Shown one piece after another: positions 47,301-57,500 of a stretch of 64,000 bases of DNA (position 1 is the first letter of the stretch; every line of letters starts with the position of its first letter). Source of the stretch: Mytilus edulis. Taxonomy: Eukaryota; Mollusca; Bivalvia; Mytilida; Mytilidae. The notes under the pieces were generated by a model. It had not been told where the DNA came from. It did not search any database and was given only the letters and a program-made list of their open reading frames with translations. The DNA lies in assembly GCF_963676685.1 (NCBI RefSeq), contig NC_092356.1, positions 20,881,750 to 20,945,749 of the forward strand. The letters run 5' to 3'. Both the position numbers and the translations under genes were made by a program.

Positions 47301-49747
47301 ACAATACAAAGTTTTTTTATTGTCAATTATGACGCCCAATAATTTGAGCAGTACAATTAAGTTCAGTTTCATGCAAGTGATTACATATTGATTACATTGA
47401 TATCTTCAAGATCGTGATGAGCGTGGCCAACTTTGAACATGTTCAAAACAATCGTGGTGCGGTCGTGGCGAAATCAGGTCGTAGTAGAAGCGTAGTGAGA
47501 GCGTACTAAGGTCGTAGTAAGATCGCAAAAGTCGCTGTGCCATCGTAGCGAGAGCGTAGCGAAAGCGTGATTCTATTCGGAGAGACCGCGCTACGATCTC
47601 ACAGCGACGTTATTACGACCTCACTACGACCATCACGTTCTCACCCAACTACGCTTCCACTACGACTATACCACGTCTACACCACGATATGCAAGACCAT
47701 AGTACGATTCTATATCGCCCTTGACGTCCTCATCACGCTCTTCTCGCGACCTGACTACGTTCATACTACAACCATCATTCTCATTTCACATAAAATATAT
47801 CAAATCTCTCCAGGTTTTGTTTGTCTGTATGTTATTAGGACTTCTTATCCGTTTTCTCTGACGGCTCATCCATGCTTCTCGTTTTTATATTGATCAGACC
47901 GTTGGTTTTCCCGTTTTACACTAGTAATTTTGGGGGCCCTTTATAGCTTGCTGTTCGGTGTGAGCCAAGGTTCCGTGTTGAAGGCCGTTCCTTGACCTGT
48001 AATGGTTTACTTTTATAAATTGTTACTTGGATGGAGAGTTGTCTCATTGGCACTCATACCACACATTCCTATATCTATTGACACATCTGTGTCCTCTCTG
48101 CTATCGTTCACTAAAATATCGTTATTTGAGCTTTATGGACCAGCAATAGGTTGTAACTTAGGTTGGATTGGTCGGTCCGACATTTCTTGATCATGATTCG
48201 TTACTATCAGAGCTCCCTCTGCCTCTATATCAACCCACCACACCACGCCCACGTGTTCTAGTATCTTTTGGTGGCATGCCTGTTTTGTTTCCGCGAAATC
48301 TACGTATTAATCAGAAATAGAAGGAATGGAATTGTATTAATATGGAACACGATATTGACGTTATTGCTGAAAACGTAGTAAGATCGCGGTACGACCGTAG
48401 TATAATCGTGGTAAGAACGTGCTATAATCGCAGTAGAAGCGTGGTAAGATCGTGTTGCAATCGGATAACTCGTGGTATGGTCGTGGTGAGAACGTGATGA
48501 GCGAAGAAAGATCTTAATAAGCGTAGTGAGGTCGCAGAATAAGCGCGGTGAGAATGTGGTGTAATCGTAGCGGGATCGTTGTAGAATCATAATGAGGACG
48601 TAGTAGCATCGTGAAAGCAACGGAAATTTAAATTGTCATGCCGCTCATACCGCGACCTCACCACGATCTGAATTTATTTTAGATCGCGATGAGCGTGGTG
48701 CGATCGTGGTCTAGTAGGACTCGGGCTTAACACAAATTGGTGAGCGTTTTGATAGACATATCAATATGGTCCGTGATGATAGAAATTATTACTAGTCCCT
48801 AAACACACACACACATAAACAACATATTCACTATTCCCTAGACGCACACACATGAACAACGTTTTCACTAGTCCTTGAACACACACACATAAACAATGTA
48901 TTCTCTAGTCTCTCAACAAACACATGAACACCGTTTTCACTTGTCCCTAGACACACCCACACATTAACAACGTTTTCACTAGTCCCTCCTCAACACACAC
49001 ACATGAACAACGTATTCACTAGTCCCTAGACACACACACATGAACAACGTATTCACTAGTCCCTCAACACACATACAGGAACAACGTATTCACAAGTCCC
49101 TCAACACACACATGAACAACGTATTCACTAGTCCCTCAACACACACACACATGAACAACGTTTTCACTAGTCCATAGACACACACACATGAACACCGTTT
49201 TCACTAGTCCCTCTGCACACACACATGAACAACGTATTCACTAGTCCATATATAGACACACACACATGAACAACGTTTTCACTAGTCCCTCAACACACAT
49301 GCAGCTGAGGAACAACGTTTTCACAAGTCCCTCAACACACACATGAACAATGTATTCACTTGTCCATAGACACACACACATGAACAACGTTTTCACAAGA
49401 TCCTCAACACACACACATGAACAACGTTTTCACAAGATCCTCAACACACACAACATGAACAACGTTTTCACTAGTCCCTAGACACACACACACACACACA
49501 TTAACAACGTTTTCACTAGTCCCTCTACACACACACATTAACAACGTATTCACTAGTCCATAGACACACACACACACATAAACAACGTTTTCACAAGTTC
49601 CTCAACACACACACACACATGAACAAGTATTCATTATACAATGTAACTGACAAAATTTTAGACAGTATATCAATTAGTGTTACCTGCTTGGCAGTAGACT
49701 TGATGAACAATGGCAATTATAACAGGTACAATTCTAAACGACGTCAT
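44303..49747 (-). CDS. Gene E: secreted C-type lectin with short ETPAPTT stalk and KKRRL end
   Basis: Four minus-strand exons: 49747-49684, 46639-46373, 45036-44842, 44595-44303. The total is 819 nt, giving 272 aa plus TAA at 44305-44303. All junctions are phase 1. Signal peptide: MTSFRIVPVIIAIVHQVYCQ. CTLD: ~22-175, with SCP, DAC, KSC, EDC, YPC and YACEF cysteines and IWIGATD..EGDWRWIDG. The loop reads GQGNNHN in place of EPN/QPD; WHD replaces WND. Stalk: ~176-272, with four ETPAPTT-type units, then SNIIGKKRRL. There is no membrane helix. Intron 1 (3 kb) carries a 1.5-kb TTAA-flanked element and a CA-rich minisatellite. F is the nearest paralogue (FILDSL.xEHWN, DDARKSCRS), and their upstream regions also match. 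Confidence 0.92.
45690..45815 (-). repeat. Inverted copy of the common dispersed repeat
   Basis: CATTGTTGATAAAGGCCGTAC, then GAGTTGTCTCATTGTCATTTA, then ACCACGCC. Reverse orientation; in intron 2 of E. Confidence 0.7.
47227..48730. mobile_element. 1.5-kb TTAA-flanked fold-back element built of ~12-bp motif arrays
   Basis: TTAA at 47227-47230 and 48727-48730 bounds inverted ends (left AGTCCCACTAGGCCACGATC; right, in reverse, GAGTCCTACTAGACCACGAT). The interior is filled with degenerate short words such as CGTAGTGAGA, TCGTGGTAAGA and GATCGTAGTAAG. They run one way to about 47570, the other way to about 47765, then forward again from about 48365. Reading frames over these arrays are artefacts. 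It sits in intron 1 of E. Confidence 0.75.
47890..48075 (-). repeat. Common repeat nested inside the TTAA element
   Basis: GACCGTTGGTTTTCCCGTTT, ACACTAGTAATTTT, TTGAAGGCCGTTCCTTGACC and GAGTTGTCTCATTGGCACTC. Nearly the same text recurs at 50875-51085. It interrupts the motif arrays, so it inserted later. Confidence 0.75.
48795..49625. repeat. CA-rich minisatellite, about 20 units of ~37-45 bp
   Basis: The unit is (CA)n followed by TGAACAACGTTTTCACTAGT and CCCTCAA or CCCTAGA. The (CA)n length varies from unit to unit. The array ends about 60 bp from the splice donor of the E signal-peptide exon. Confidence 0.93.
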
Positions 49748-50065
49748 CCTAGTACAAACGAATTCAATACAATGTATTATATAATGCATTATCAAAATCT
49801 AATGTCGTTAAGATCGTGCATGACACATCTTTACACTTGTATACGCAAGATTACTATCGTTTAGATAAAAAGTACTATACATTTCGTACTTCCCGATACT
49901 ACATGATGACCCCACAAATCCAGCTTTTGAATACGAACAGAAACAGATTTGATAGATAATGATGATTAGGTCTTTACAGAAATATTTTTGAAAAAAATTT
50001 TTTTTAGTAAGTTTCTATAAAATATCATCATGAAGATGTTCATTGAATATAAATTCCAACACTGC

Positions 50066-50181
50066 ATCGAGTGTGATACGATATTTATCCACTCGAGACA
50101 GTAAAGTTTTCAAATTTAAAACGTTTTAAATATTTAAAATTTAACTATCGAGAGTGGATAAATACGCGTACTACACGAGAT
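50066..50181. repeat. Near-palindrome of ~115 bp upstream of gene E
   Basis: The left half (ATCGAGTGTGATACG.ATATTTATCCACTC) is the reverse complement of the right half (GAGTGGATAAATACGCGTAC..ACACGAGAT), with an AT-rich centre near 50124. It lies 320-435 bp upstream of the E start codon. Confidence 0.75.
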
Positions 50182-50874
50182 TTGGTGGTGAAATTTGTTT
50201 CTCTCATGATTTTCAAACAATACGCAGTCAAGTTATTCTTTTCGAATGATCTCGAAAAGATGTGTTCTTTCTATGTGACGTCATTAGGCATGGTCGCCTA
50301 TTTTCATGCCGTCGCAATAGGAAATTCAGAGAAAAGCAAGAAAATTGGACGTCTTAATCGGATTTTAACCAATGAAGTACTGAGATCAAAAGAACCACAC
50401 TTTGATTAAATGTTTTTATACAATGGGTGCAGCAAGGGATGGACGAAAAAATTGAGAAATCAAAATATATTCTCTTTCGTATACTAAATCATTAGGCAAC
50501 AGTACAGGTAAAGGTTTGCATACCCCAAACACACATTGTTTTGGCTGTTTAGGGTAAGGCTTTATGGTGTGGCGTGATGCAACGAGATAAGATACCTTCC
50601 TGTTTCTGTAATGATGCCGCACAACAGTACTGCTCCTCTCCTGTAAAAATTGTTTCCTCAATTATAACAATGTATTGAGTTAAGTCATTCCAATTGATAT
50701 TTTATAGTCTGTGTCTTTCTATGTTGTGATGTTATACTACTGTTTCAGAATAGGGAGAAGGTTTGGTACCATTAAATCCCATCCCGCTGCAATTGTTTGC
50801 ACCTGTCCTACATGTAAGTCAAGAATCTGATGATCAGTGGTTGTAGTTTGTTTATGTGGTTCATAAGTGTTTCT

Positions 50875-51085
50875 CGTTTTTCATATAGATTAGACCGTTG
50901 TTTTTCCCGTTTGAATGGTTTTACACTAGTAATTTTTGCGGCCCTATATAGCTTACTGTTTGGTGTGATCCTAGGCTCCGTATTGAATATCGTACCTTGC
51001 CCTATCATGGTTTACTTTTATAAATTGTGACTTGGATGGAAGTTTGTCTAATTGGCACTCATACCACATCTTCCTTTACAAATGT
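50875..51085 (-). repeat. Inverted copy of the common dispersed repeat
   Basis: TAGACCGTTGTTTTTCCCGTTT, GTTTACTTTTATAAATTGTG, ATTGGCACTCATACCACATC. The 66-aa ORFs here are repeat translation. Confidence 0.75.
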
Positions 51086-51194
51086 ATCTATTGCCGTATG
51101 GGAATGATTGTCCATGTGCCTTAATTAATTCCAATTTCAATGTTCTATATTTAGCCATGGATGCCTCCTTTGCTGACTGACAAAACACCTAAAT

Positions 51195-51540
51195 ATAAAA
51201 AAGCAGATGTAGTATGATTGCCAATGAGACAACTCTTCACAAGAGACCAACGAGACACAGAAATTAACAACTATAGGTCATCGTCCGGCTTTCAACAATG
51301 AACAAAGCCCATACCGCATAGTCAGCTATAAAATGCCCCGAAATGATAAATGTAAAACAATTCAAACGGGTAAACTAACGGCCTCATTAATGAACGAAAA
51401 AAAATATATGTTAGACATCAACAAACGACAACCACTGAACTACAGGCTCCTGACTCCTGTTAGGCACATACACACAGAATGTTGGGGTTAAACATGTTAG
51501 CGGGATCCCAACCCTCCACTTACCTGGGACAGTGGGGGGG
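51195..51540 (+). repeat. Longest copy of the common repeat, ending at a poly-G run
   Basis: It starts GATGTAGTATGATTGCCAAT. It runs through CGTCCGGCTTTCAACAATG, AACGACAACCACTGAACTAC and GTTAGCGGGATCCCAACCCT to poly-G at about 51535-51553. 51550-52780 holds no recognised gene. Confidence 0.75.
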
Positions 51541-52804
51541 GGGGGGGGGGGGGAATAATGAACTCCGAGGAAAATAAAAAACGGATAAAATCTGTTGAAA
51601 AAGGCTCAATTCATCATAGGGATACACATGGAAATTTTACATACATGTATCACAAAAAACACAGAGTGGACGTGGCCGGGTACTTGTGTATCCCTTTAGG
51701 TGTAATACCACCAAATCATGGTACGTCACACTACGAAAGTAGGTCGAAAAAAATATTCCCTTGAATTTGACAGTTGTAGGTAATTAATCCTACCGTTTAT
51801 TGCAGTAAAAACATTTATGTGTCATAAACATAAGAAACAGGACTCTACCATGAATATTCAGTTGACAGAACAAACCATACTAAGTTTGTTTTTTTTGGGG
51901 GGGGGGGGAGGGTTCTCCTTATTTCTTATATTCTGCTATGATAGAACATTTTTCCTAGGAAATACTTACATAAATATATAATTATGAGTAGATGAAATTA
52001 TTTTTAATGCTGTAACGACAAATTATTCACTAAAGCCTTTAATATCCCTCTCTGGAACGCGGCGTAAATTTATTTTTTACTTAAGGACTTATTGAAACCT
52101 CCTTTGAGACACTACACTTTTATATGGATTGTTCATTCTGCTAAAATGCTTCAATTACTCATTTTTTTATAACATTTCTACCACAAATGAGTGAAACCAG
52201 TTACCCCAATATTTTTATTTATTGGCCTGAAAAGTTGAAATTTTGAGGAAATGAGAGGTATAAAGTGACCAAAAGAGACCTTATAAAGAAGACAAAGAGG
52301 TGCATTAGAGGTATTTATCTTCCTAAAATCATCTTGTATATCATATTCAACTGTTTGTAGACAGATAAGATATATATTTGATCATTAATTTTATTGGTCC
52401 ACACTCTATTCTATCTTGATGTGGCTTGGTTTGAATTCGTAGAAGAAATTTTGCTCGAATCGCTGTAGATGTCGTCTTTCATTATACTAGATTTTTCTCT
52501 AACTATTGAACTGATTATGACAAAACTTGACAGAAATAACCAGTATTGCAACGGAAAAAAGTCCCATTCAGTTTATTGAACAATAATGTCTTCTTTACAA
52601 CAAAACACCACTAAGTCTTTGGTAAAAAAGAAATTATAATAATAATTCTTATTTTTGGAAACCAATTATTTGCTGAAATATGATTGTCTAAACTTTATTA
52701 GTTTTCAATAGCTGTGTAAAAATACAATGTAAGCAGCATACATATTAAATATTTTTGACAATGTTTTGTTTCGGGAAGATTCAGTTTGATTTCCCATTTA
52801 TCCT

Positions 52805-53065
52805 TAGGACTAGTTATATTAGTTTATTAACGCCACTTTTAAGCGCCACTTTTGAGCTATTTCGTGGCGGGAAGTTTTTATTGGTGGAGGAAGCAGGAGT
52901 GCCCGTAGAAAACCACCAACCTTCAATAGAAAAACTAACAATCATAGTCAATTAAGATTAAGGTTGAGTGCACCTGCGGGGTTCGAACTCACAACCTCAG
53001 TGTTGACTGGCTAGAGATAACAGTAGTATAACTACTTAGACTACTTGGCCATCGAGGCCGTCCTA
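52805..53065 (-). mobile_element. tRNA-derived SINE
   Basis: On the minus strand, GCCTCGATGGCCAAGTAGTC begins at 53058 and resembles a tRNA A box of the Leu/Ser type. GGTTGTGAGTTCGAACCCC is a good B box (about 52995-52977). The 5' and 3' stems do not pair as in a real tRNA, so it is a SINE head. Downstream lie GGTGGTTTTCTACGGGCACT, CTTCCTCCACCAATAAAA and AAAGTGGCG words, as in SINE bodies of marine invertebrates. Confidence 0.7.
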
Positions 53066-53375
53066 GTTATATCAATGTGATGGTGGTCTTTTAATTGCAG
53101 AAAAGCAAATCATTTAAAAAAAAAAAGAGAGTTTTACCCTTGATGTATATATACAATGTATGTCGTGTACAAGTTGCAATATTGTACATATTATAATTTG
53201 TACAACACAAACATACAAGTTATAACATGTACAAAAGTACTTTGTACATGTTATAATCTGTACAAAATACTGCTTAAAAATGGTTTTAACCTGTACAAAA
53301 TTTGAAAATGAATTTAAATAAAGCAAAATATACGTGCATAAATAAAATTTATTACAAAACAAAGAACTGGCTATG

Positions 53376-53620
53376 TGGATGACGTGGTCTACCATGAACA
53401 ATTTTAAGATCAGGCTATAATGACTTAGTAAGCTCAGTAATTATGTTAGAATGAACGACCATTATCACTCTGTAGTATCATTGGAGCACCTAATATGAGA
53501 TAAATTCCAAGAAGATTGAATGCTACCTGTGCCGCAAAATACTGAACTTGGAAAGTGATCTTCGCAATGTAATGTAACATCCACTTATAGCCACTGTCTG
53601 GGACTTCACGGCTTATGTTG
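53376..53620 (-). pseudogene. Decayed retroviral-type (DDE) integrase core fragment
   Basis: The minus-strand translation reads VPDSGYKWMLHYIAKITF, then LGIYLILGAPMILQSDNGR, and after a frame change NIITELTKSL, a stop, then IVHGRPRHP. GAPxILQSDNGR and VHGxPRHP are hallmarks of integrase cores found in Ginger-type transposons and host genes such as KRBA2. One catalytic Asp (SDNG) is seen; the final Glu region is lost. Non-functional. Confidence 0.75.
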
Positions 53621-53936
53621 GCATAGTGCGTTTTTTGTATGTTTTATGCAGTCCATCATTGCCGTAAGTCCTGGTGTCTATGATGAGTTTATCTACAGCA
53701 GACTGATTTTGCTTAACAAAAGCATGCATTTCCTCAATGGCCACTAAGTCGAAAATTGGTTTCACTGAAATTTTAAGAACAGCCTTAAAATTATAAATTA
53801 TACACCCCCTCTTTTTATACATGCAAAACTGAAAGGAAGGCCGCCTAAGCATACTCTATAAAAGCCAGAGAGAGTTTGGACCAAAATTAATTATAGTAAT
53901 TTTATTTGATCTTGTTTTTCAACATTTTTGGCCTTA

Positions 53937-54070
53937 ATATAAAAAAGAAGATGTGGTATGATAGCCAATGAGACAACTGTCCACAAGAGACCAAAATGAC
54001 ACAGAAATTAACAACAGTACTATATGTCACCGTACGGCCTTCAACAATGAGCAAAGCACATACCGCAGAG
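53937..54070 (+). repeat. Common dispersed repeat inside the transposon remnant
   Basis: AAGAAGATGTGGTATGATAGCC .. TCACCGTACGGCCTTCAACA. It abuts the right inverted arm and is a nested insertion. Confidence 0.75.
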
Positions 54071-54559
54071 TAAATCAATTTTTAAATTTTGTACAGGTTA
54101 AACCCATTTTTTAGCCCTTTTACTTTTGTACATTTTATAACTTGTATTTTTGTGTTGTACAAATTATAACATGTACAATATTGGTGTACATGTTATAACC
54201 TGTACAAAATCGCAACTTGTACATGACATATATATATATGTTAAATAACAAAAACTAGCATGTATCCATCATCAAAGTACGTTTATTATGTGAAGAAAAA
54301 CAACAAAATTGCTGTATTGTTGGTGTATAAGGTGGTAGAAAACCAACCACCAAAACAAATTGTCTTATATTTTTTTTTAATTTTTCCTTATGAATGAAAG
54401 GATATTTTGGATAAGGTAACCAGACGTAACAAAAAACTCAACATACGGAATTCAACAATATTTAAAAGAATCTAAACTGCTCGCTAAAAATGGGTATAAA
54501 TTAAATTGAAAAGTTTCATTAAGTTTTATTATCGTAATGCATATCAAATTGAACAGCAT

Positions 54560-54565
54560 TTTATT
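54560..54565 (-). promoter_or_regulatory. Candidate poly(A) signal of gene F
   Basis: AATAAA on the minus strand, about 32 nt after the F stop codon. The equivalent place in E reads AAGAAA. Confidence 0.45.
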
Positions 54566-54596
54566 TAGGTTTCAGTAAACTAATAAGAATGACAAT

Positions 54597-57500
54597 TTAG
54601 AGTCTTCGTTTTTTACCAATGATAACAGTATTGTTGCCAACAATGATATTATTGGTTGCTGTTGGTAACGGAGTCTCAATGTTTGGCATTGTTGCGGCAG
54701 GAGTTTCGACATTGGGCAGAGTAGTTGGTGCTGGTGTTTCTATATTCGCCATCGTTGTTGGTGCTGGCGTCTCTACGTTTGGCATTGATGTTGTTGGTGC
54801 TGGCGTCTCTATGTTAGGATTAGATGTTGTTGGTGCTGGCGTCTCTACGTTAGGGTTATATGTTGTTGGCGCTGGTGTCTCTATATTAGGATTAGCTGTT
54901 GATGGTGCCATCGTTTCAATAGTAGTCGATGTCGTCGCCATGGTAGTCGTTGTCGGCGCCATAGTAGTCGTTGTCGGTGCCATAGTAATCGTACTCGGCG
55001 CCATAGTACTCTTGGCTGATAGTGGTTTGAAACAAGAATATTTATAATAAATCATGTACAATCTTAATGATAGTCATAACAGTTTAAATTTAATCATTTA
55101 CATTATAATCATTTCCTAGACAGAAATATATTATAAAAGCTGAATTCGTGTCAGGCCTTTAGATTAAAATTAGTTGAATTTCACTATATTTCTGTGTTTT
55201 TAATAATAAGATGTAAAAAAAATTTGATTCATTATATTCCTATCCTGGTATGTTCTTCATTTTGCACCGTTTTATCTCTTGATATATATTGTTTCGTGTA
55301 AATGTTAATGCTTATTTGAAAGTGAATAATGAATGTGTACTACCTATATCTTACATTTCTTTTATTTCTATCAAAATGATAAGTTTCTGAATTATAGAAA
55401 AAGACGTTGTTTCCGTAAATTTTGTTTTGGTTCATTCCAACATAAGTGTAACTTTAAAAAATATTTAATATCTCACTATGAACATTACACTATAAAAATA
55501 AGAAGATGTGGTATAATTGCCAATGAAACATCTCTCATTCAGAGTCCAATTGACATATGAATATTGAAAGTCAGCAACTGAAGATAACCGTAAGGCCTTC
55601 AACAATGTATAAAACCGTACTACCGAATAGCAACCTTATAAAAGACTACTTACGGAATTCACAGGCATAAGTGTAATGATATCCTAAGTTCCCTACGATT
55701 GGATTACATGGGTAATCATGCCACAAACCACCATCACTACGTCTAATCAAAGCACAGTCTTCATTTGAACCACCAGCAAATAAAAATCCTGTGTTGTGGT
55801 TATTACCTTGACCTTTCGCAAAATGCCCGTATGCTACACGACTTCCTGAAAAGAAACGCAATCAATTGAATAAATAAGAAGTAACATAAAAGTCAATCTG
55901 TCAAAATAAAATTGACTTTTTAATTTCGTAAAAAAAATCATAAATCAGATGTTTTAAAAAGTTTAAATGGGGAAAATATACATGTACTTCAAATGTGTTG
56001 CCAGCACTTGCCTATTATTGTACTTTCGTAAGATCTATTTTTAAATTGGCCAATCAGAATAAAATATTTCCCCCGGTGTACATCCGATCGAACTGATAAT
56101 TTGTAGAAAAATATTAGGACTCGTAGCAAGACATATTTTTCAGAATGTTGCAATATAATGTGATATGAAGTGATTTTTTATTACTTATGAGTTGGAATGT
56201 CCATTTGCTACAAATGAATCTTACGCCTCTCTTGGACAATCTGTATGATAGGTAGGCTCTTCACAGCATATACAGCATCTTAACCAGTGGAAAATTTACA
56301 TGACTGGTATTATTAACAGTGGTTTTCTATATAAAGGAAACCGATTTGACTTGCAACAGGTCACATGCAAACTTCTCACAATGTGTTGTAAGTGTGCTTT
56401 ACTTGCGTAGAGCTGGAACTTTTCATACATGAGCATTTAATTAAGGTCCCCATTCCAACCGGACGAAAAAGCGTTTATAAATATATATATATATATATAT
56501 TGCAACTATCGAATGCATATCTTTTGGTTACACTTGCGAATACAAGGGCCAAGTGACCATTAGAGGGCAAAGAAGGGGAAACATATCATGCGTTTTCATG
56601 ACGAGAACACGTTAACAAGTAAAATAGGTTAGTCATGTAAAAGAAGCCGTCTAGGATGAAGGTAGGGAACATTCGGACTGCCACTGGAAAGTATGAGTAT
56701 ATTGGATAGGGACAGACATTCTGCCTTGCAATAGACCAAATACGGCCCTCTTAGAGAGTTTTGGCACTCTCCACGCGAGACATAGGATTACACATCCCAA
56801 TTCTGCATTACTGGACGTGGCTGCGTATTTGGGCATGGGTTGTACTGCCGATAGGATATTTACTGCATTGCATCAAATATAAACATGCGTTGACTTTTAG
56901 TAATAGATAAAGTTGGGAAGTAGGTTGTTTCAGTGAGAGAGAACCATACTCCAGAAATTATATAGTGTGGATTTCCAAAACAGATAAAACTCGGGGTTAT
57001 AAGAAGGAATACGTTTTATTTAACACTTTAAAAATAAAAAGATATGAATGCAAAAAGAACAACCAAGTTCAATTTGATGAGACAATTATCCTTCAGAGTT
57101 CAAATAAAGTGGATGCAAATAATAATCATAGTCAACCATTCAGCCTTCAACAATAAGAAAAACATATACCGTACAGTCGGTTTTACAAAGCCCCGATATA
57201 GCTTCGTTGTTCTTAATATACATCTATAATACTAAAATTACGAGGTCCAATTTGCCAGCCGTCATCGGGTAAAAACGACAAATCAAAGAATTCAACTCTA
57301 TATATAACTAATATAGGACAATGGTGTAGATTAAAAATTACACCACTCCAGACCCTTTTGTTTTCAGCATAATTAATATTGCCAATAATTAACAAGTCCC
57401 GGGTCGAATCCGATACCGATACAAATAGTATATTCAGCTATTACCTTATCTGTACGTTCCCCATTTGACAGGCACACCACCAAACGGTGTAGTTTAGGAT

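Larger units (their letters stand above)
53148..54235. mobile_element. DNA transposon remnant with ~160-bp inverted ends and integrase relic
   Basis: The left arm (about 53148-53312) and right arm (about 54068-54235) are inverted copies rich in TTATAA.TGTACA words, both with TGTACAAGTTGC near the outer edge. Inside is an integrase fragment on the minus strand. This arrangement fits a Ginger-like cut-and-paste transposon. Target duplications were not clear. Confidence 0.7.

Noticed and set aside
47567-48620. Two ORFs rich in Arg, Ser, Tyr and Thr (47567-47893 +, 48300-48620 -)
   Set aside because: They are translations of the short motif arrays inside the TTAA element, not proteins.
48795-49625. 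CRISPR-like array
   Set aside because: The units are tandem without unique spacers, vary by (CA)n length, and the host is a eukaryote.
52960-53065. Functional tRNA gene
   Set aside because: A and B boxes are present but the acceptor stem does not pair and a SINE body follows.
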